Below, in pieces: positions 1-8,116 of a stretch of 64,000 bases of DNA. A program made the translations under genes and the position numbers. How positions within the stretch are numbered: the stretch's first letter is position 1; each line of letters begins with the position of its first letter. The notes under the pieces were generated by a model, which worked only from the letters and a program-made list of their open reading frames with translations, ran no database searches and was not told the origin of the DNA. Origin of the DNA: Streptomyces bathyalis (lineage in GTDB: Bacteria > Actinomycetota > Actinomycetes > Streptomycetales > Streptomycetaceae); the NCBI RefSeq assembly GCF_015910445.1, contig NZ_CP048882.1:7127501-7191500 (forward strand). The letters run 5' to 3'.

Positions 1-159
1 GAGGCCCTCCTGACCCGCAGGGGAGAAGTCGGGAAGGCGGCTGTGACTCTCCGGCACTCCGAGGTACGTGCCGGTGATCGGGTCGAGTTCGACGAGAGCG
101 TCGACGTAGGCGTCGGCGACCTGTCGCGGCAGGGGGGTGGGGTTCATGGGATCGGACAT
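1..159 (-). CDS. DUF885 domain protein, N-terminal fragment
   Basis: Only the first 53 codons lie in the window; the gene runs off the left edge. The visible start, an alanine/tyrosine/leucine helix followed by ELDPITGTYLG and RLPDFSPAG, matches the opening of Streptomyces DUF885 proteins, a family of uncharacterised gluzincin-like peptidases. The ATG is preceded by GGATGGGAGC, a fair ribosome site. The catalytic part is outside the window. It lies downstream of the acetyltransferase gene on the same strand, separated by 146 nt containing a hairpin, so it probably has its own promoter. Confidence 0.75.
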   Translation of the reverse strand, partial: MSDPMNPTPLPRQVADAYVDALVELDPITGTYLGVPESHSRLPDFSPAGQEGL

Positions 160-180
160 GCTCCCATCCTGGTACGCGCA

Positions 181-218
181 GGCCCCCGGCGTCATCAGCA
201 TCCGCCGTGCCGGGGGCC
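181..218 (-). terminator. Hairpin between acetyltransferase and DUF885 gene
   Basis: A perfect 10-bp stem (GGCCCCCGGC pairing with GCCGGGGGCC) with an 18-nt loop sits just past the stop of the acetyltransferase gene. There is no T-tract, which is common for Streptomyces terminators. Confidence 0.45.
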
Positions 219-305
219 CGCGAGGCTTCCACTGGTCACCGGCCCGCCGCGGTCACCCTGCGGTGCCCCGGGTCCGGTGCTTCCGTCCGCGCGGCCGCCG
301 GCCGC

Positions 306-1802
306 TCAGCGCCGCCCGTCGAAGGACGCCGGGGCACCGGCCGGGACCACGACAGGCGCGCCTGAGACGGACGTCGATGCGGAAGCCGCCGCGCTGCCCG
401 CGACTCCGGGAGCGTCACCCGTGAGCCGGGCGGTGATGACGAGCGTCCGGTCCTCGACCTGGTGGTCGAGGGGCATCCCCAGCTTGCGCATCGCGGCGAC
501 CATGGCCGTGTTCGACGCCTGGGTGACGGCGTAGACGTCGGAGGACCCCGCCTCGATCGCCAACCGGGCCAGCCGGCGCAGCAGTTCGGTGCCGATGCCC
601 CTGTGCTGCCAGTCGTCCTCCACGATGAGGGCGACCTCGGCCTCGTCGCCGTCCCACAGCAGGTGGCCCAGAGCGACCAGCTTCCCCGACGCCGTCCGGG
701 CCGCCAGCGTCCGGCCGAAGTGCGGCGAGAGCAGGTGGCGCAGGTAGCGGTCGGCCTCGCTCACAGGACCGTGGTAGCGCTGGGCCAGCGTCTCCCTCGA
801 GCACCGCTCGTGCATCTTCACGGCGGCATCCAGGTCGGCGGTGTCCGCGCGCCGCACGGTGACCGGCAGGCCCTCGGGCAGCGTCAGCCTGTCCGGGGAG
901 CGCGGGACGCGGGCGCGCGCACCCAGCACCCGGTCCAGCTCCACGAGGGCACCGGCCCGAGCGAACTCTGCGGGTGTGAAGGGCAGTTGAGGCCGTTCGA
1001 TGACGAGGACGCCACCGGCCGGGTCCGGCAGCCGCAGCACGGTCTCCTCGTACGTTCCCTCCGGCGGCACCTCGAGCGATGACGCCACTCCGGAGACGGG
1101 CGAAACGGCCGGCACAGACCGCACGGTGCACCGGCCGAGCAACTGCCGTAGCGCGAGCGGCAGTTCGGCGGTGTCGAGGGCCGTGCGGGCGGCCAGGCGC
1201 AGCACGCGGGTCGGGGTGTCGACGAGGTCGTGCGCGTCGGCCCGCTCGACCCAGGTGCTGGTTCCGCCCGCCTCGTTCACGAGCCTTGTCAGTTCGCTGG
1301 CCTCCAGATCCTCGGGTGCGCGCAGGACGAACTCGTCCATGGCGTGCTCGCCGCCGGGCGTCGTGCTCCCGCCGGAGTTCTCGCCCTTCTTCCGGTCCTC
1401 CCCGTCCGTGCCGTCCGCCTTCGGGCCGACGGCCGGGCTCTCCCCGTTGGGTCCACCGGAGCTCGTAGCGTCCCCAGGCCGAAGGCCCAAGGTCGGGGTC
1501 TCCCCGGGCCGGAGGCCCAGGGGAAAGGTCTGCAACGAAACGATGTCCACCCCCTGCCGGGCGAACGCCCCGCACAGCTGCGCGAGGGTCCCCGGCTCGT
1601 CAGGAACAGTCGTGCGCATCCGCCACAGCGAAGTCGCCCCGGTCGACTGGGACTTCACTCCGGCCGGGACGGCACCCGCGGCGTCTCCCGGCGGTGACTG
1701 CGGGCGGTGTCGGAGGAACAGCGAGCGGCAGTTGCCGAGCCTCGCGAGGAGGCCGCGGAGGTCCTGCCGGGATCGCTGCTCGTTCTGTGACATGTCAGTC
1801 AT
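306..1802 (-). CDS. ACT-like/GNAT N-acetyltransferase
   Basis: A 498-residue protein. Residues about 315-480 are a GNAT fold with the acetyl-CoA pyrophosphate loop QHRGIGTELL at about 399-408. An ACT-like segment starts near residue 60 (RTTVPDEPGTLAQL) and appears to resume near 155, suggesting regulation by a small molecule, possibly an amino acid. Residues about 93-153 are a low-complexity insert containing LGLRPGETPTLGLRPGD, which interrupts the ACT-like domain. The ATG at 1802 is preceded by GAGGGTGG; a second ATG follows at 1793. The frame stays open upstream, but I see no family homology there. The acetylated substrate is unknown. Confidence 0.82.
   Translation of the reverse strand: MTDMSQNEQRSRQDLRGLLARLGNCRSLFLRHRPQSPPGDAAGAVPAGVKSQSTGATSLWRMRTTVPDEPGTLAQLCGAFARQGVDIVSLQTFPLGLRPGETPTLGLRPGDATSSGGPNGESPAVGPKADGTDGEDRKKGENSGGSTTPGGEHAMDEFVLRAPEDLEASELTRLVNEAGGTSTWVERADAHDLVDTPTRVLRLAARTALDTAELPLALRQLLGRCTVRSVPAVSPVSGVASSLEVPPEGTYEETVLRLPDPAGGVLVIERPQLPFTPAEFARAGALVELDRVLGARARVPRSPDRLTLPEGLPVTVRRADTADLDAAVKMHERCSRETLAQRYHGPVSEADRYLRHLLSPHFGRTLAARTASGKLVALGHLLWDGDEAEVALIVEDDWQHRGIGTELLRRLARLAIEAGSSDVYAVTQASNTAMVAAMRKLGMPLDHQVEDRTLVITARLTGDAPGVAGSAAASASTSVSGAPVVVPAGAPASFDGRR
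1347..1523 (-). repeat. Low-complexity insert with paired hairpins inside the ACT-like domain
   Basis: On the coding strand GGGCC-TCC-GGCCC and GGCC-TTC-GGCC lie about 25 bp apart and encode the near-repeat GLRPGETPT / GLRPGDATS. Both are short inverted repeats. The block is followed by a Gly/Ser/Pro/Lys linker before the ACT-like sequence resumes. The length is a multiple of three (177 bp), so the reading frame is kept. Confidence 0.5.
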
Positions 1803-1833
1803 GGGACCACCCTCACGCACCGGCATTGCCTGA

Positions 1834-2460
1834 TCAAGAACGCCTTGTGACCGATGAGTTAAGGATGTTCTGTCCGGTCGATACCGCTTTCTTCCCCGCC
1901 GTCGCGAGGACCGCGACGGGTGCAAGCGGTCCCTGCCTCTTCGCGTACGAGCCTGCGCAGTACGCGCCCGCATCTGCGCGCGTACCACCTCTGGAAGACG
2001 GGGAGCGGGGGCCCGCCGCCACTGTGAACCAGGTGGCCGGCAGGCTGAAGGCAAGCACCTCCAGCCGGACGGTCCCGTCCTCGTCGAGGACGACGACGAA
2101 CGCCTCCTCGCCGCGCACCGGATGGCCGGGAAGCGTTCCGTACGCCCACCCGGTCCGCCGCTCCTCCTCCACGGTCCACACGACCCGGCACGGTGCGTGG
2201 GTGCGCAGCGCACCGACACCCAGGCCCACGACGACTTCCGCGCCCGGAGCCGCCCGGGCCGCGTCCGTGCCGAAGCGCACGCCCGCGGTCCGGTGCAGCC
2301 GCCACGTCATCACCGCGTCGGCGGCGACGGCGAACTCGGCGTCACCGCGGCCCACTTTGCTGCTGACCCGCAGGGTGCGGAAACCCTCCGGCCAGTGCGC
2401 GGGGCCCTTCGCCGTAGCTCCGACGCCCGGGTAGCCGAGCGGTTCCTGAGCGTCAGTCAC
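1834..2460 (-). CDS. DUF1990 family protein, probably frameshifted near its 3' end
   Basis: The first about 150 residues follow the DUF1990 pattern (LGYPGVGAT, MTWRLHRTAGV, CRVVWTVEEE, YGTLPGHPVRGEEAF, FSLPATWFT). After AAGP the family resemblance stops in this frame and continues in the next one as PPLPVFQRWYARRCGRVLRR, ending at 1859. The switch is at a run of five G (plus strand 2007-2011); one extra base there would restore the family sequence. It is therefore either a decayed gene or a homopolymer base-call error. The start is GTG at 2460, 20 bp after the phoD stop, so it is probably co-transcribed. The function of DUF1990 is unknown. Confidence 0.75.
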   Translation of the reverse strand: MTDAQEPLGYPGVGATAKGPAHWPEGFRTLRVSSKVGRGDAEFAVAADAVMTWRLHRTAGVRFGTDAARAAPGAEVVVGLGVGALRTHAPCRVVWTVEEERRTGWAYGTLPGHPVRGEEAFVVVLDEDGTVRLEVLAFSLPATWFTVAAGPRSPSSRGGTRADAGAYCAGSYAKRQGPLAPVAVLATAGKKAVSTGQNILNSSVTRRS

Positions 2461-2479
2461 GCAGTCACCGGCCCAACGC

Positions 2480-4078
2480 TCACTGGCCGACCCGGCCCGG
2501 CTGCAGCACCTTCGTGAACAGGACCTCGCCTCCTTGCTCCCGCAGCCGGACCGTCAACTCGCCGCTGCCGCCGTCGATGTCGACCTGCCCGAAGTACTGA
2601 CCGCCGTCGCTGGGCGGCGTGTTGGCCTTCTGCGGCGCCTTGATGAAGGCCTGCGACGGCCCGAAGGTGCTGTCGAGTTTCAGTGCGGGGAATCCGCCGG
2701 CGTTGAGCGGCCCCGAGACGAACTCCCAGAAGGGTTCGAAGTCCTTGAAGGCCGCCTGTGACGGGTCGTAGTGCTGAGCCGAGGTGTAGTGGACGTCGGT
2801 GGTGAACCACACGGTGCCGGTGATGCGCTCACTCTTGATGTGGCGCAGCAGTTCGGCGATCTGGAGTTCCCGGCCCAGCGGCTTGCCGGGGTCGGTCTGT
2901 GCGACGCCCTCGAAGTCGGTCTTCCCGTCGGGCACCGCGAGTCCGAGTGGCATGTCCGCCGCGATGACCTTCCATACCGCCCGCGAGCGGGACAGCTCCT
3001 TCTTCAGCCACTTCAACTGGGCCTCGCCCAGGATGCCTTGGGGGTCCTGCTCCTGCTTGCCGGGGGAGTTGGCGTTGCGGTAGGTGCGCATGTCGAGGGC
3101 GAAGACGTCGAGCATCGGGCCGTGGCGGACGACGCGGTAGACGCGTCCGTGCCGGTCCTTCGCCGGGAGCGTGGTCAGCGGGTGGTACTCGCTGAACGCC
3201 CGCAGCGACCGGGCCGCGAGCGTGTCGACGTCCTTCACCGTGTAGCGGTCGTCCTCAAGGATCTCGCCCGGATACCAGTTGTTGAGCACCTCGTGGTCGT
3301 CCCACTGGACGATCGAGGGCACCTGAGCCTGGAACCGGCGGAGGTTCGCATCCAGCAGGTTGTAGCGGAAGTTGCCGCGGAACTCCGCGAGGGTCTCGGC
3401 GACCTTCGACTTCTCCTCGGTGGTGACGTTGCGCCACACGCCGCCGTCGGGCAGTTCGACCTTCTCCGCGATGGGCCCGTCGGCGTAGATGGTGTCGCCG
3501 CTGTTGAGGAAGAAGTCCGGGTCCAGACGGCGCATCTCCTCGAAGATCGCATAGCCGCCCCGGTCGGGGTTGATGCCCCAGCCCTGCCCCGCCAGGTCCC
3601 CGGACCACAGGAACCGCACGCCCTTCCGGCGCCGGTCCGGCGCCGTGCGGAAGGTGCCGCGCACTGGCTCTCCCGTACGACGCGGATCGTCGGGGTCCGC
3701 GAGCGTGACGCGGTAGAAGATCTGCTCCCCTGCGGGCAGCCCGCGCACCGGCGTGACACCGGTGAAGTCGGTGCCGGGCCCCACGACGGGCCCCTGCCAG
3801 CGGCGCGCATGGCGGAAGGACTCCGTCGCCGAGGTCTCGACGAGCATCCGGGCCCGGCGGTCGGATCGCACCCATACCAGGCCCGAAGAGGTCGTCACAT
3901 CACCGGCCTGCACACCCCACTTGGCCTCCGGACGCCCCGCGAGCGCGTGCGACGGGGCGGCTCCCGAGAGTGCGGGCAGGGAGAGAGCGGCGGAAGCGGC
4001 GAGAGAGCCGCGCAGCATCGCGCGCCGTCCCGGTGCCGTCCCGCCGGTCGTGCGGGAGATGGGGTCCTCGTGCGCCAT
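2480..4078 (-). CDS. phoD: Alkaline phosphatase D family protein (PhoD)
   Basis: A 532-residue secreted phosphodiesterase/phosphatase that releases inorganic phosphate from phosphoesters outside the membrane, normally with Fe/Ca at the active site. The N terminus has a twin-arginine signal (RR at 18-19, GRRAMLRGS, then an alanine/leucine-rich stretch to about 47), so folded export by Tat is expected. The PhoD N domain is followed by metal-site motifs LWSGDLAGQ, FFLNSGDTIYADGP and WDDHEVLNNW. The ATG is preceded by AGGAGG. A GTGTTCAC direct repeat upstream may take part in regulation. Confidence 0.92.
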   Translation of the reverse strand: MAHEDPISRTTGGTAPGRRAMLRGSLAASAALSLPALSGAAPSHALAGRPEAKWGVQAGDVTTSSGLVWVRSDRRARMLVETSATESFRHARRWQGPVVGPGTDFTGVTPVRGLPAGEQIFYRVTLADPDDPRRTGEPVRGTFRTAPDRRRKGVRFLWSGDLAGQGWGINPDRGGYAIFEEMRRLDPDFFLNSGDTIYADGPIAEKVELPDGGVWRNVTTEEKSKVAETLAEFRGNFRYNLLDANLRRFQAQVPSIVQWDDHEVLNNWYPGEILEDDRYTVKDVDTLAARSLRAFSEYHPLTTLPAKDRHGRVYRVVRHGPMLDVFALDMRTYRNANSPGKQEQDPQGILGEAQLKWLKKELSRSRAVWKVIAADMPLGLAVPDGKTDFEGVAQTDPGKPLGRELQIAELLRHIKSERITGTVWFTTDVHYTSAQHYDPSQAAFKDFEPFWEFVSGPLNAGGFPALKLDSTFGPSQAFIKAPQKANTPPSDGGQYFGQVDIDGGSGELTVRLREQGGEVLFTKVLQPGRVGQ

Positions 4079-4677
4079 GGACGAGCCTCCTGGATCGCTG
4101 ATGGACGGAGCAGGCTTGTACGGACCGAACGGGGCGATACGTACCACCCCCTCATGGGCGGTGCACGCGACACCTCGGCGAGCGCAGCGGTGAACACTGG
4201 ACTCAGTGAACACCGACGCCGCAACGGCAGAAAGGGTTCCGGTCACTCCTGCCCGCCTCCGGCGGTTTGGTACCTATCGCATCCGGAGGCTTGACGGCCG
4301 TCCCGGCTGCCCCCAAGCTCTCTCCATGCGTCCTGACCTGGAGCGTCGGCGCTGTTCCGTGCGCGCACGCGTCCATGCAGGCGCTCGCGCGGCTCCGTGA
4401 CGGGGAGCGGCGGGACCACCGTGGGGAAGCGCCTGCGGAAAGGGGGTCGCGGAGAGCGCCGCGGGAGGGACGCAGCAGCGGCACGGAGGCCGGAAGCCCT
4501 TCCGCCCGGCGGACTTTCGGCGCAGGACCGTCACAATCCCCAATGCCAGCTTGTGACCTCCGAGGAGTTAAGTTCGGTGAAGAATCCGGGACACGCGGCG
4601 ACGCATCCCTTCTCGCCTGCCAAGGGCCCTGTGCAGGCTGCCGCGTTCCCTGCCCCTGTCGTTGAGGAACTGCCGTG
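4079..4677. other. Gene-free region between phoD and the helical-repeat gene
   Basis: About 600 bp separating divergent genes. It holds the phoD leader and the GTGTTCAC repeat, but no credible coding frame: the open frames here lack ribosome sites and family resemblance and have arginine-rich out-of-frame composition. A rather AT-rich patch near 4540-4590 may contain the promoter of the rightward gene; I cannot define its hexamers. Confidence 0.4.
4189..4214 (-). promoter_or_regulatory. GTGTTCAC direct repeat upstream of phoD
   Basis: On the phoD strand, GGTGTTCACTGAGTCCAGTG is followed by TTCACC, giving two copies of GTGTTCAC 16 bp apart. PhoP boxes in Streptomyces are built of GTTCACC-like units, but these normally repeat every 11 bp, so this is at best an atypical PhoP site or a site for another regulator. 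Confidence 0.35.
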
Positions 4678-4758
4678 ATGCCGCACCATCCGCCCCTGCC
4701 CCCTCCCAGCCCGGCGCGCCGTTCGCTGCCGCGCCGGGTGGCAACGGAGCAGAGCTGA
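4678..4758 (+). CDS. Possible 26-codon leader ORF
   Basis: ATG at 4678 follows GAGGAACTGCCGTG and opens a short proline/arginine-rich frame (MPHHPPLPPPSPARRS...). Its TGA overlaps the ATG of the next gene as TGATG, an arrangement that couples translation. It could be a real leader peptide or only a consequence of an uncertain start for the downstream gene. Confidence 0.25.
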   Translation: MPHHPPLPPPSPARRSLPRRVATEQS

Positions 4759-5777
4759 TGCGGCGGACGACCGGTGGGCAGGGCCGCGGGATCCGTCCCG
4801 TGTACAGCCCGGCCGGCTTCGACAACGAACTGCGCGGCGCACTCGAGGAGTTGCGGGCGGGGCGCTGGATGGCGATGCGCGCTCTTCTCGACCGTACGGG
4901 CACCTCATGGGGTCTTCGGACGGCCCGTTCGCAGGTGCTGGGCGTCGTGGCCGCCGGATCGCAGGTGGTGGAGGCCTGGCTGCAGGAGGACCCCCACAGC
5001 GCCGACGCGCACACCATGCTCGCGAGGGTGTCGGTGGAGCGTGCCGTCCGCGCGCGTCGTGAACACCACCACAGCGCGGGCGAGTTGGAGAAGACGGCCC
5101 GCCAGGAGTGCCACGCCGCCGCCGAGATGCTGCCTGCCGACCCGGTGCCGTGGGTGTGCCTGCTCGCGCTGGCGCGCCTGGACGAGCGCCAGGAGCGGGG
5201 CGAGCACCGCGAGCGCGCCGCCGAGCCCATGCTGCCGCCCGGCCCGTGGGGACTGCTCTACCGCGTCTACGAGCGCGACAGATACAACCGCGAGGCCCAT
5301 CACCGCATGCTCCACTTCCTGCACGCGCGCTCGGAGGGGAGCTTCTCCACGCGTGCCTCCGCGGTCGACTTCGTCCGCTGGGTCTCCTCATGGGCACCGG
5401 CCGGGTCGGCGTTGCTGGCGCTCCCGCTCTACGCCTACGTCGAGCAGTACCGCCGCCAGGTCGCGGAAGGCAGGACGGATCCGCTCCTTCGGCAGCAGTG
5501 GGCCCACGATCCCGTCGCCCTCGATGCCCGTACGGCTCTGCACGGCTGGTTCGACCACACGGATCCGACCAGCCAGTCCGTTCTGGACCTCAACCACCTT
5601 GCGCACGCCCTGTGGGCCGGCAAGCGGGCGGCGGACGCGGCTCGCGTCTTCGCCGCGCTGGGCCCCTACTTCACCCAGCAGCCCTGGCTCCAGGTCGCGG
5701 AGGATCCTGAACGTCCCGAAGCCGCCAGGGCGGAGTACTGCCGGGCACGCGAAGAATCCTTCGCCGCGGACAGCTGA
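4758..5777 (+). CDS. Conserved helical-repeat (TPR-like) protein of unknown function
   Basis: A 339-residue, cytoplasmic-looking, mostly alpha-helical protein with no signal peptide or membrane segment. Helix pairs such as DAHTMLARVSVERAVRAR and HALWAGKRAADAARVFAAL look like tetratricopeptide units, and the aromatic HAxWAGKRxxDAARVFAALGPYFTxQPW stretch near the C terminus looks like a conserved core. The start at 4758 (after GGAGCAGAGCTG) was chosen because upstream sequence is a proline-rich tail; TTG at 4662 is an in-frame alternative. It lies 92 bp before an amino-acid permease gene on the same strand. I do not recognise a named function. Confidence 0.6.
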   Translation: MRRTTGGQGRGIRPVYSPAGFDNELRGALEELRAGRWMAMRALLDRTGTSWGLRTARSQVLGVVAAGSQVVEAWLQEDPHSADAHTMLARVSVERAVRARREHHHSAGELEKTARQECHAAAEMLPADPVPWVCLLALARLDERQERGEHRERAAEPMLPPGPWGLLYRVYERDRYNREAHHRMLHFLHARSEGSFSTRASAVDFVRWVSSWAPAGSALLALPLYAYVEQYRRQVAEGRTDPLLRQQWAHDPVALDARTALHGWFDHTDPTSQSVLDLNHLAHALWAGKRAADAARVFAALGPYFTQQPWLQVAEDPERPEAARAEYCRAREESFAADS

Positions 5778-5869
5778 TCACCGCACCGCCCCGCTCGTCT
5801 CCCACCCTTCTCAGACCCGCCGCCCCCCGTCTCTCCTCTACCGCTCCCTCGCACCACCAGGAGGTTCCG

Positions 5870-7396
5870 TTGGTTCCCACGGTCAGGCATCGCCGTGACG
5901 ACCGGATCGACGACGACGCCAAGCTGCGCGATCTGGGCTACCACCCCGTTCTGGTCCGGCGCATGGGCCCGTTCGGCAACTTCGCCATCAGCTTCTCGGT
6001 CGTTTCCGTCCTTTCCGGATGCATGACGCTGTACGGCTTCGGCCTGATAACCGGCGGGCCCGCGGTGATGGTGTGGGGCTGGGTCCTGGTGGGCCTGATG
6101 GTGATGTTCGTCGGTGCCGGGCTGGCCGAGGTGACCAGCGCCTACCCCACCTCCGGGGCGCTGTACTACATGGCCGACCAGCTCGGCGGGCGCCGGTGGG
6201 GCTGGTACACGGGGTGGCTGAACCTCCTGGGGCTGCTGGGGACCCTCGCGGGAATCGACTACGGCGCGGCCCTGTTCACCGGCGCGCTGCTCAACCTCCA
6301 GTGGGGAGTCGATCCGACACCGGGCGTCGTGATGCTGATCTTCCTGTGCATCCTCGTGCTGCACGCCGCCCTCAACCTCTTCGGGGTCCGGCTGGTCAGC
6401 GTGCTCAACTCGGTGAGCGTGTGGTGGCACTTCGCCGGTGTCGCCGTGATCGTCGGTGTGCTGGCGTTCGTACCCTCCGAGCACCGCACGGCTTCCTTCG
6501 TCTTCGGTGAGTTCGTCAACCACACAGGCTGGTCCAGTTCGCTCTACGTCGTGATGATCGGGCTGCTGCTGGCGCAGTACACGTTCACCGGATACGACGC
6601 CAGCGCCCATCTGTCGGAGGAGACCACCGACGCGGAGGTCAGCGCCGCACGGGGCATCGTCCGCGCCCTGGGATGGTCGTGGGTCGCGGGCTTCGTCCTG
6701 CTCGTCGGCGTGACCTTCGCCATCCAGGACTACGCGGGCACCCAGAACAGCGCCACGGGTGTGCCGCCCGCACAGATCTTCCTCGACGCGCTGGGCCTGA
6801 CCGGCGCGAAGCTGCTGCTGCTCATCGTGATCATCGCCCAGCTCTTCTGCGGCAACGCCGAGGTCGCCGCGTCCAGCCGCATGGTCTTCGCGTTCTCCCG
6901 CGACGGGGCGCTGCCCTTCTCCGCGCTGTGGCGGCGCGTGAGCCCCCGGACGGGCACTCCGGCGGCTGCCGTGCTGCTGACCGTCGCCGTGGCGGCGCTG
7001 CTCGCGCTCCCCGCCCTGTACAGCAAGGCGGCCTACGGCGCGGTCACCGCCATCGCCGTCATCGGCATCACCCCGGCCTACGCCATCCCGATCTTCCTCC
7101 GGCTGCGGTACAAGGAGCGCTTCCGTCAGGGGAAGTGGAACCTGGGCCGCTGGAGCGTGCCGATCGGCTGGACGGCCGTGGTGTGGGTCGCCTTCGTGAC
7201 GGTGCTCTTCTGCCTCCCGCAGACGAACCCGGTCAACGTCGAGTCCTTCAACTACGCGCCCATCGCCCTGATCTGCGTGCTCGCACTCGCGTCCTTCTGG
7301 TGGGCGGTGGCGGGGCGCGGGTCGTACACGACGCCGACGTTCAGCACCAGCAGCGGCGACCGTGAACTCGCGGAGATGAGCGAGGAGATCGTCTGA
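5870..7396 (+). CDS. APC superfamily amino-acid permease
   Basis: A 508-residue polytopic membrane protein with about 12 hydrophobic segments. The N terminus (LGYHPVLVRRMGPFGNFAIS) and the conserved AEVTSAYPTSGALYYMA motif place it in the APC superfamily, in the branch related to GABA/choline/amino-acid permeases; FTGYDASAHLSEETTDA is the characteristic internal loop. It should import an amino acid or amine by proton symport; the substrate cannot be read from sequence. The start is TTG at 5870, supported by a perfect AGGAGG five bases upstream. Confidence 0.88.
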   Translation: MVPTVRHRRDDRIDDDAKLRDLGYHPVLVRRMGPFGNFAISFSVVSVLSGCMTLYGFGLITGGPAVMVWGWVLVGLMVMFVGAGLAEVTSAYPTSGALYYMADQLGGRRWGWYTGWLNLLGLLGTLAGIDYGAALFTGALLNLQWGVDPTPGVVMLIFLCILVLHAALNLFGVRLVSVLNSVSVWWHFAGVAVIVGVLAFVPSEHRTASFVFGEFVNHTGWSSSLYVVMIGLLLAQYTFTGYDASAHLSEETTDAEVSAARGIVRALGWSWVAGFVLLVGVTFAIQDYAGTQNSATGVPPAQIFLDALGLTGAKLLLLIVIIAQLFCGNAEVAASSRMVFAFSRDGALPFSALWRRVSPRTGTPAAAVLLTVAVAALLALPALYSKAAYGAVTAIAVIGITPAYAIPIFLRLRYKERFRQGKWNLGRWSVPIGWTAVVWVAFVTVLFCLPQTNPVNVESFNYAPIALICVLALASFWWAVAGRGSYTTPTFSTSSGDRELAEMSEEIV

Positions 7397-7544
7397 CAGC
7401 CCGCTGCGGGCCGGTCCCGGGCCCTGGGGCGGAGGACCTCCTCCGGCTCCGGCCCGATGCACCTCCTGAGTGGCGCGCATACGGTGCCGGTGTGCGGCCG
7501 CCTCCCGGCGCGCCGTCCCGCACCGACCAGCACCGGGAGCCGCC

Positions 7545-7991
7545 GTGTACGGCCGTCACCACATCCGCATCGCACGGCCGTCGAGGGACCTGACGGCGGC
7601 CGAGCACTTCTGGACCGAGGGGCTGGGCATGGACGTCCTCTTCCGCACGGAAGCGCCGCCCGGCGGAGGGGACGCCGACGACGACGGGAGCGATGACGAC
7701 GAGCCGTACGCGCTGCTGATGATCGGGTGGCGGGACGCCGGCTGGCACCTGGAGCTGGCTCTCGACCCGCGGGCTCCTGTGACTCCGCGGCCCACCGACG
7801 AGGATCTGCTGGTGATCTATCTGGACGGGCCCGTACCCGACAGCCTCGTCGAGCGGCTGGAGCGATGCGGCGGGACGCGCGTTCCCGCCCGCAATCCGTA
7901 CTGGGACCGATGGGGCGTGACCGTTCAGGATCCCGACGGCTACCGCCTGGTGCTCTCGACTCGGGACTGGGCACCGGAAGGCGGCGGCTGA
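7545..7991 (+). CDS. VOC (glyoxalase/bleomycin-resistance fold) family protein
   Basis: A 148-residue single-domain protein. It begins YGRHHIRIARPSRDLTAAEHF and ends with GVTVQDPDGYRLVLSTRDW, the paired beta-alpha-beta-beta-beta signature of vicinal-oxygen-chelate proteins. An acidic loop (GDADDDGSDDDE) interrupts the first half. VOC proteins bind a divalent metal and act as dioxygenases, glyoxalases or drug-binding proteins; nothing here selects one. GTG at 7545 is preceded by CGGGAGCCGCC. In-frame sequence upstream is not homologous and was excluded. Confidence 0.78.
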   Translation: MYGRHHIRIARPSRDLTAAEHFWTEGLGMDVLFRTEAPPGGGDADDDGSDDDEPYALLMIGWRDAGWHLELALDPRAPVTPRPTDEDLLVIYLDGPVPDSLVERLERCGGTRVPARNPYWDRWGVTVQDPDGYRLVLSTRDWAPEGGG

Positions 7992-8116
7992 GGTTCGCGC
8001 GTGCGGTCGGCGCCGGGTTCGTGCCCGGCGTTTCCGTCACGTCCCGGCTCCCGGCGGTGGACCTGCCCGGAAGGGGGGTAGGGGATCATCCGAGACCCAC
8101 AGGGAAGGAACGCACA

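Noticed and set aside
1803..2219. N-terminal extension of the acetyltransferase frame
   Set aside because: The frame is open, but it lies antisense-independent over the DUF1990 gene in another frame, is arginine/serine-rich and has no family resemblance; the ATG at 1802 has a ribosome site.
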